The notes beneath the pieces are model-generated. The model ran no database searches. It saw only the letters and a program-made list of their open reading frames with translations, and was not told the origin of the DNA. DNA of 38,735 nucleotides. Origin: Deltaproteobacteria bacterium HGW-Deltaproteobacteria-14. GTDB lineage: Bacteria > Myxococcota_A > UBA9042 > PHBI01. Shown here in pieces: positions 36,667-38,735 of this stretch. Positions within the stretch are counted from its first letter, which is position 1; the number at the start of each line of letters is the position of its first letter. The position numbers were made by a program, and so were the translations under genes. Location: the NCBI GenBank assembly GCA_002841945.1, contig PHBI01000044.1:1-38735 (forward strand), given 5' to 3'.

Positions 36667-37193
36667 GACCGCGCCTGGCCGCCGTGGCGCTCGCGCTCGC
36701 CGTTCCGGCCGCCGCCTGTGGTGGCGCCCGGGGCGTCGCCGATGGCGGGGCCGCGGCCAGCGCCCCCGCGGGCGACGACAGCGTCCCGCTCGCCAGCGCC
36801 GGGGCGGTCCCCGGCGTCACCTCGGCCCCGACCCCGATCCCCGCCACCCCCGGCGCCGCGCCCGGGCAGGGAGCTGCCATGACCACCCCCGCGAACGCTT
36901 CGACCTCCCCCGACGGCGAGCCCCACCCCGGCGCCATCGTCCACGACGACAAGGTGGACGGGCGCGTCTGGACCCGGCTGGCCAGCGAGGTGCCGTCCGG
37001 GATCGGCTGGGTGCGGGTCGGCGACAGCTGGCGCCCGGTGGTGCGCATCGAGATCACCGGCACCCCCGCGCAGCGGCGGATGACCAAGTTCGGCGCCGAC
37101 GGCGCGATGCTCGAGTCTACCGTCCAGGCCCCGCCGCGGCCGCAGCCGCAGCCCACGCCGCAGCCCACGCCGCTCCCCGAGCCGCAGCCGTAG
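36663..37193 (+). CDS. small Pro-rich lipoprotein coupled to the metallopeptidase
   Basis: A 176-residue protein starts at the ATG at 36663 that overlaps the stop of the metallopeptidase gene (ATGA). It has a lipoprotein signal peptide (MRPRLAAVALALAVPAAAC, Cys19), an Ala/Gly/Pro-rich linker, and a compact domain of about 60 residues (VWTRLASEVPSGIGWVRVGD...RRMTKFGADGAMLES). The tail is PQ/PT-rich. I do not recognise the domain. Tight coupling suggests that it acts with the peptidase, as a partner, substrate, or inhibitor. The next gene is convergent, 55 bp away, and CAGGCC/GGCCTG in that gap may form a weak terminator hairpin. Confidence 0.8.
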   Translation: MRPRLAAVALALAVPAAACGGARGVADGGAAASAPAGDDSVPLASAGAVPGVTSAPTPIPATPGAAPGQGAAMTTPANASTSPDGEPHPGAIVHDDKVDGRVWTRLASEVPSGIGWVRVGDSWRPVVRIEITGTPAQRRMTKFGADGAMLESTVQAPPRPQPQPTPQPTPLPEPQP

Positions 37194-37248
37194 GCGCCCT
37201 GCGAGGCGCGCTCGCTCAGGCCGGTGTGCGCCAGGCCTGGGTTGTCGG

Positions 37249-38735
37249 TCACGCGCTGGTGATCTGCGCCCTCGCGCCTACCCGCCGCCGGCGCCGGACG
37301 GCGAGCGCGAGCCCGAGCAGCCCGAAGAGCCCGACCGCGCCGCCGGGACCGCTGCCCTGACAGCCCGTGTCGGCGGCGGCGCCGTCGAAGTAGAGCGGGT
37401 CGCGGTCGGCCTCGAGCTCGGCGCCGTCGAGCATCCCGTCGTGGTCGCTGTCCGGATCGCGCGGGTCGGTCCCGATCTCCACCTCGGTCCCGTCGTCCAC
37501 GCCGTCGTCGTCCGTGTCCGCGTCCAGTGGGTCGGTCCCGGCGACGCCCTCGTCGTCGTCGGAGAGCCCGTCACCGTCGTCGTCGCGGTCGCAGGCGTCC
37601 CCCTCGCCGTCCCCGTCGGTGTCGAGCTGGTCCGCGTTCGCCGCGACCGGGCAGTTGTCCTCCGCGTCGCGCACGCCGTCGCCGTCGTCATCGCCATCGC
37701 AGGCGTCGCCCTCGCCGTCCTCGTCGGTGTCGGCCTGCTCGGGGTTGGCCACCTCGAGGCAGTTGTCCGTCGGCGCCGAGACCCCGTCCTCATCGGGGTC
37801 ACCGTCGCACACCGACGGCACCGAGCCTTCGCACACCCAGCCCGGCTCGATCGCGCACGCCGCCGAGCACCCGTCGCCGCTCGCCGTGTTGCCGTCGTCG
37901 CACTCCTCGACCGGCGCATCCACGCCACCGTCGCCGCAGGTCGGGCTGCAGACGCTGGTCGCCCCCGGCGACGCCAGGCACGCCCAACCCGTCTCCACCG
38001 CGCAGCCCGCGCAGCCGTCCCCCGCCACGAGGTTGCCGTCGTCACAGGCCTCCGCCGGCTCGCCCAGCTGCCCGTCGCCGCAGGTCGTCCCGCAGTCGCT
38101 CGCGCCGCCCGTGGTGAGCCCGCAGCTCCAGCCGGGCTCCACCGTGCAGTCGCTCGCGCAGCCGTCCTGGGGGACAGCCCCACGACCAAGCAGGTGGCCG
38201 TCGTCGCACGCCTCATCGGCCACCACCAGACCGTCGCCGCAGGTGGGCGCGCAGTCGCTCGCGTAGGTGTCGAGGTCGGGCGCGCAGTGCCAGCCCTCCT
38301 CCACCAGACAGCTCGCCGAGCAGCCATCGCCGTCCTCCGGCGTCGTCACCGGGTCCGCCCCCACGAGGCCGTCGTCGCACTCCTCGTCGCCAGCGACGAC
38401 GCCGTCACCGCACGCCGTCTCACACCGCGACGCCGTCTTGCCCGCGGCGACGGTGCAGAACCAGCCCGCCTCGATCGTGCAGTCGCTCGCGCAGCCGTCG
38501 CCCGGGAAGGCCGGCGCCGGGCGCCCGCTCGCGTCGAGGGCCCCGTCGTCACAGGCCTCGGCCCCGTTCACCACGCCGTCGCCGCACGCGGGGACCTGGC
38601 AGGCCGCGCCGACGCAGACGCCGCTCGCGCAGTCGTTCGCCTCGGCGCAGGCCGTCCCGTCGGCGCAGGGCTCGCACCCACCGCCGCAGTCCGTCCCCGT
38701 CTCCGGCCCGTTCTTCACGCCGTCGGAGCACGTCG
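37249..38735 (-). CDS. DUF4215/type-3 repeat surface protein with MYXO-CTERM-like tail (5' end cut)
   Basis: The frame is open to the right edge. A GTG at 38718 is only an internal Val of the motif [16 protein letters not shown], so the N-terminus lies outside the window. The visible part, over 490 residues, has the KNGxET..DCGG cysteine motif, then five CGDG...CDDG...GDGC repeats (DUF4215, myxobacterial Cys-rich). Two thrombospondin type-3 repeats ([21 protein letters not shown] and [19 protein letters not shown], Ca2+-binding Asp) follow, then further Asp-rich repeats. The tail is [10 protein letters not shown], a hydrophobic helix, and RRRRR, as in MYXO-CTERM sorting signals. It is probably exported, cut and anchored at the cell surface. 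This kind of protein is most common in Myxococcota. Confidence 0.9.
   Translation of the reverse strand, partial: TCSDGVKNGPETGTDCGGGCEPCADGTACAEANDCASGVCVGAACQVPACGDGVVNGAEACDDGALDASGRPAPAFPGDGCASDCTIEAGWFCTVAAGKTASRCETACGDGVVAGDEECDDGLVGADPVTTPEDGDGCSASCLVEEGWHCAPDLDTYASDCAPTCGDGLVVADEACDDGHLLGRGAVPQDGCASDCTVEPGWSCGLTTGGASDCGTTCGDGQLGEPAEACDDGNLVAGDGCAGCAVETGWACLASPGATSVCSPTCGDGGVDAPVEECDDGNTASGDGCSAACAIEPGWVCEGSVPSVCDGDPDEDGVSAPTDNCLEVANPEQADTDEDGEGDACDGDDDGDGVRDAEDNCPVAANADQLDTDGDGEGDACDRDDDGDGLSDDDEGVAGTDPLDADTDDDGVDDGTEVEIGTDPRDPDSDHDGMLDGAELEADRDPLYFDGAAADTGCQGSGPGGAVGLFGLLGLALAVRRRRRVGARAQITSA

Overview
The window is uniformly very GC-rich, and its genes are tightly packed with strong G/C bias at third codon positions. 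The best clue to the host is its secreted proteins. One carries five cysteine-rich CGDG...CDDG repeats (DUF4215 type), thrombospondin type-3 calcium repeats and a C-terminal Cys/hydrophobic-helix/Arg-cluster tail like MYXO-CTERM. Several lipoproteins have Ala/Asp/Thr repeat linkers, and one has the KNGxExDVDCGG cysteine motif. These features point to a deltaproteobacterial-type predator or social bacterium of the Myxococcota or a close relative. The assignment is inference; there is no rRNA or tRNA gene in view.

Layout. 1-3.1 kb (minus): the 5' part of a B12-binding-type radical SAM protein that runs off the left edge, and an unrecognised small protein. 3.2-5.1 kb (plus): a MenH-like hydrolase and an unrecognised lipoprotein. 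5.2-6.6 kb (minus): an M20 dipeptidase. 6.6-7.4 kb: a gene-free block with two opposed arrays of a 28-bp core at exact 69-bp spacing. 7.6-8.9 kb: a lycopene-cyclase-like flavoprotein, ending at a 22-bp perfect palindrome. 9.0-14.7 kb (minus): a lone CBM48-type domain protein, a YgiQ-type radical SAM protein, the Na+/H+ antiporter NhaA, a small diguanylate cyclase and a lipoprotein. 14.7-16.7 kb (plus): a LOG-family nucleotide hydrolase and an M18 aminopeptidase.

17.0-19.0 kb (plus): a 102-aa unknown protein overlaps a gene for an RND-type pump protein that keeps both periplasmic halves but has lost both membrane bundles. 19.2-23.9 kb (plus): a TIGR01777 epimerase overlapping an SRPBCC protein, a YARHG protein, and a PAS-PAS-GGDEF-EAL protein followed by a strong hairpin. 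24.0-26.0 kb (plus): a doubly frameshifted lipoprotein remnant and a GH5 glycoside-hydrolase lipoprotein with an 18-bp repeat linker. 26.1-28.3 kb (minus): a stop/start-overlapping trio, TPM, LemA-like, TPM with membrane helices and a Ser-rich tail.

28.4-34.9 kb (minus): two large cysteine-containing lipoproteins with unrelated bodies but the same 5' cassette, meaning the same signal peptide, the same leader and a 14-bp palindrome exactly 112 bp before each start codon. One is an EGF/repeat protein and the other a HExxH metalloprotease with a LamG-like domain. 35.3-37.2 kb (plus): a HETGH metallopeptidase without a signal peptide, overlapping a small Pro-rich lipoprotein. 37.2-38.7 kb (minus): the DUF4215/type-3 repeat surface protein, cut by the right edge.

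The most unusual items are the transmembrane-stripped RND protein, the duplicated promoter-plus-lipoprotein leader cassette, the opposed 69-bp arrays, and the coupled metallopeptidase/lipoprotein pair.
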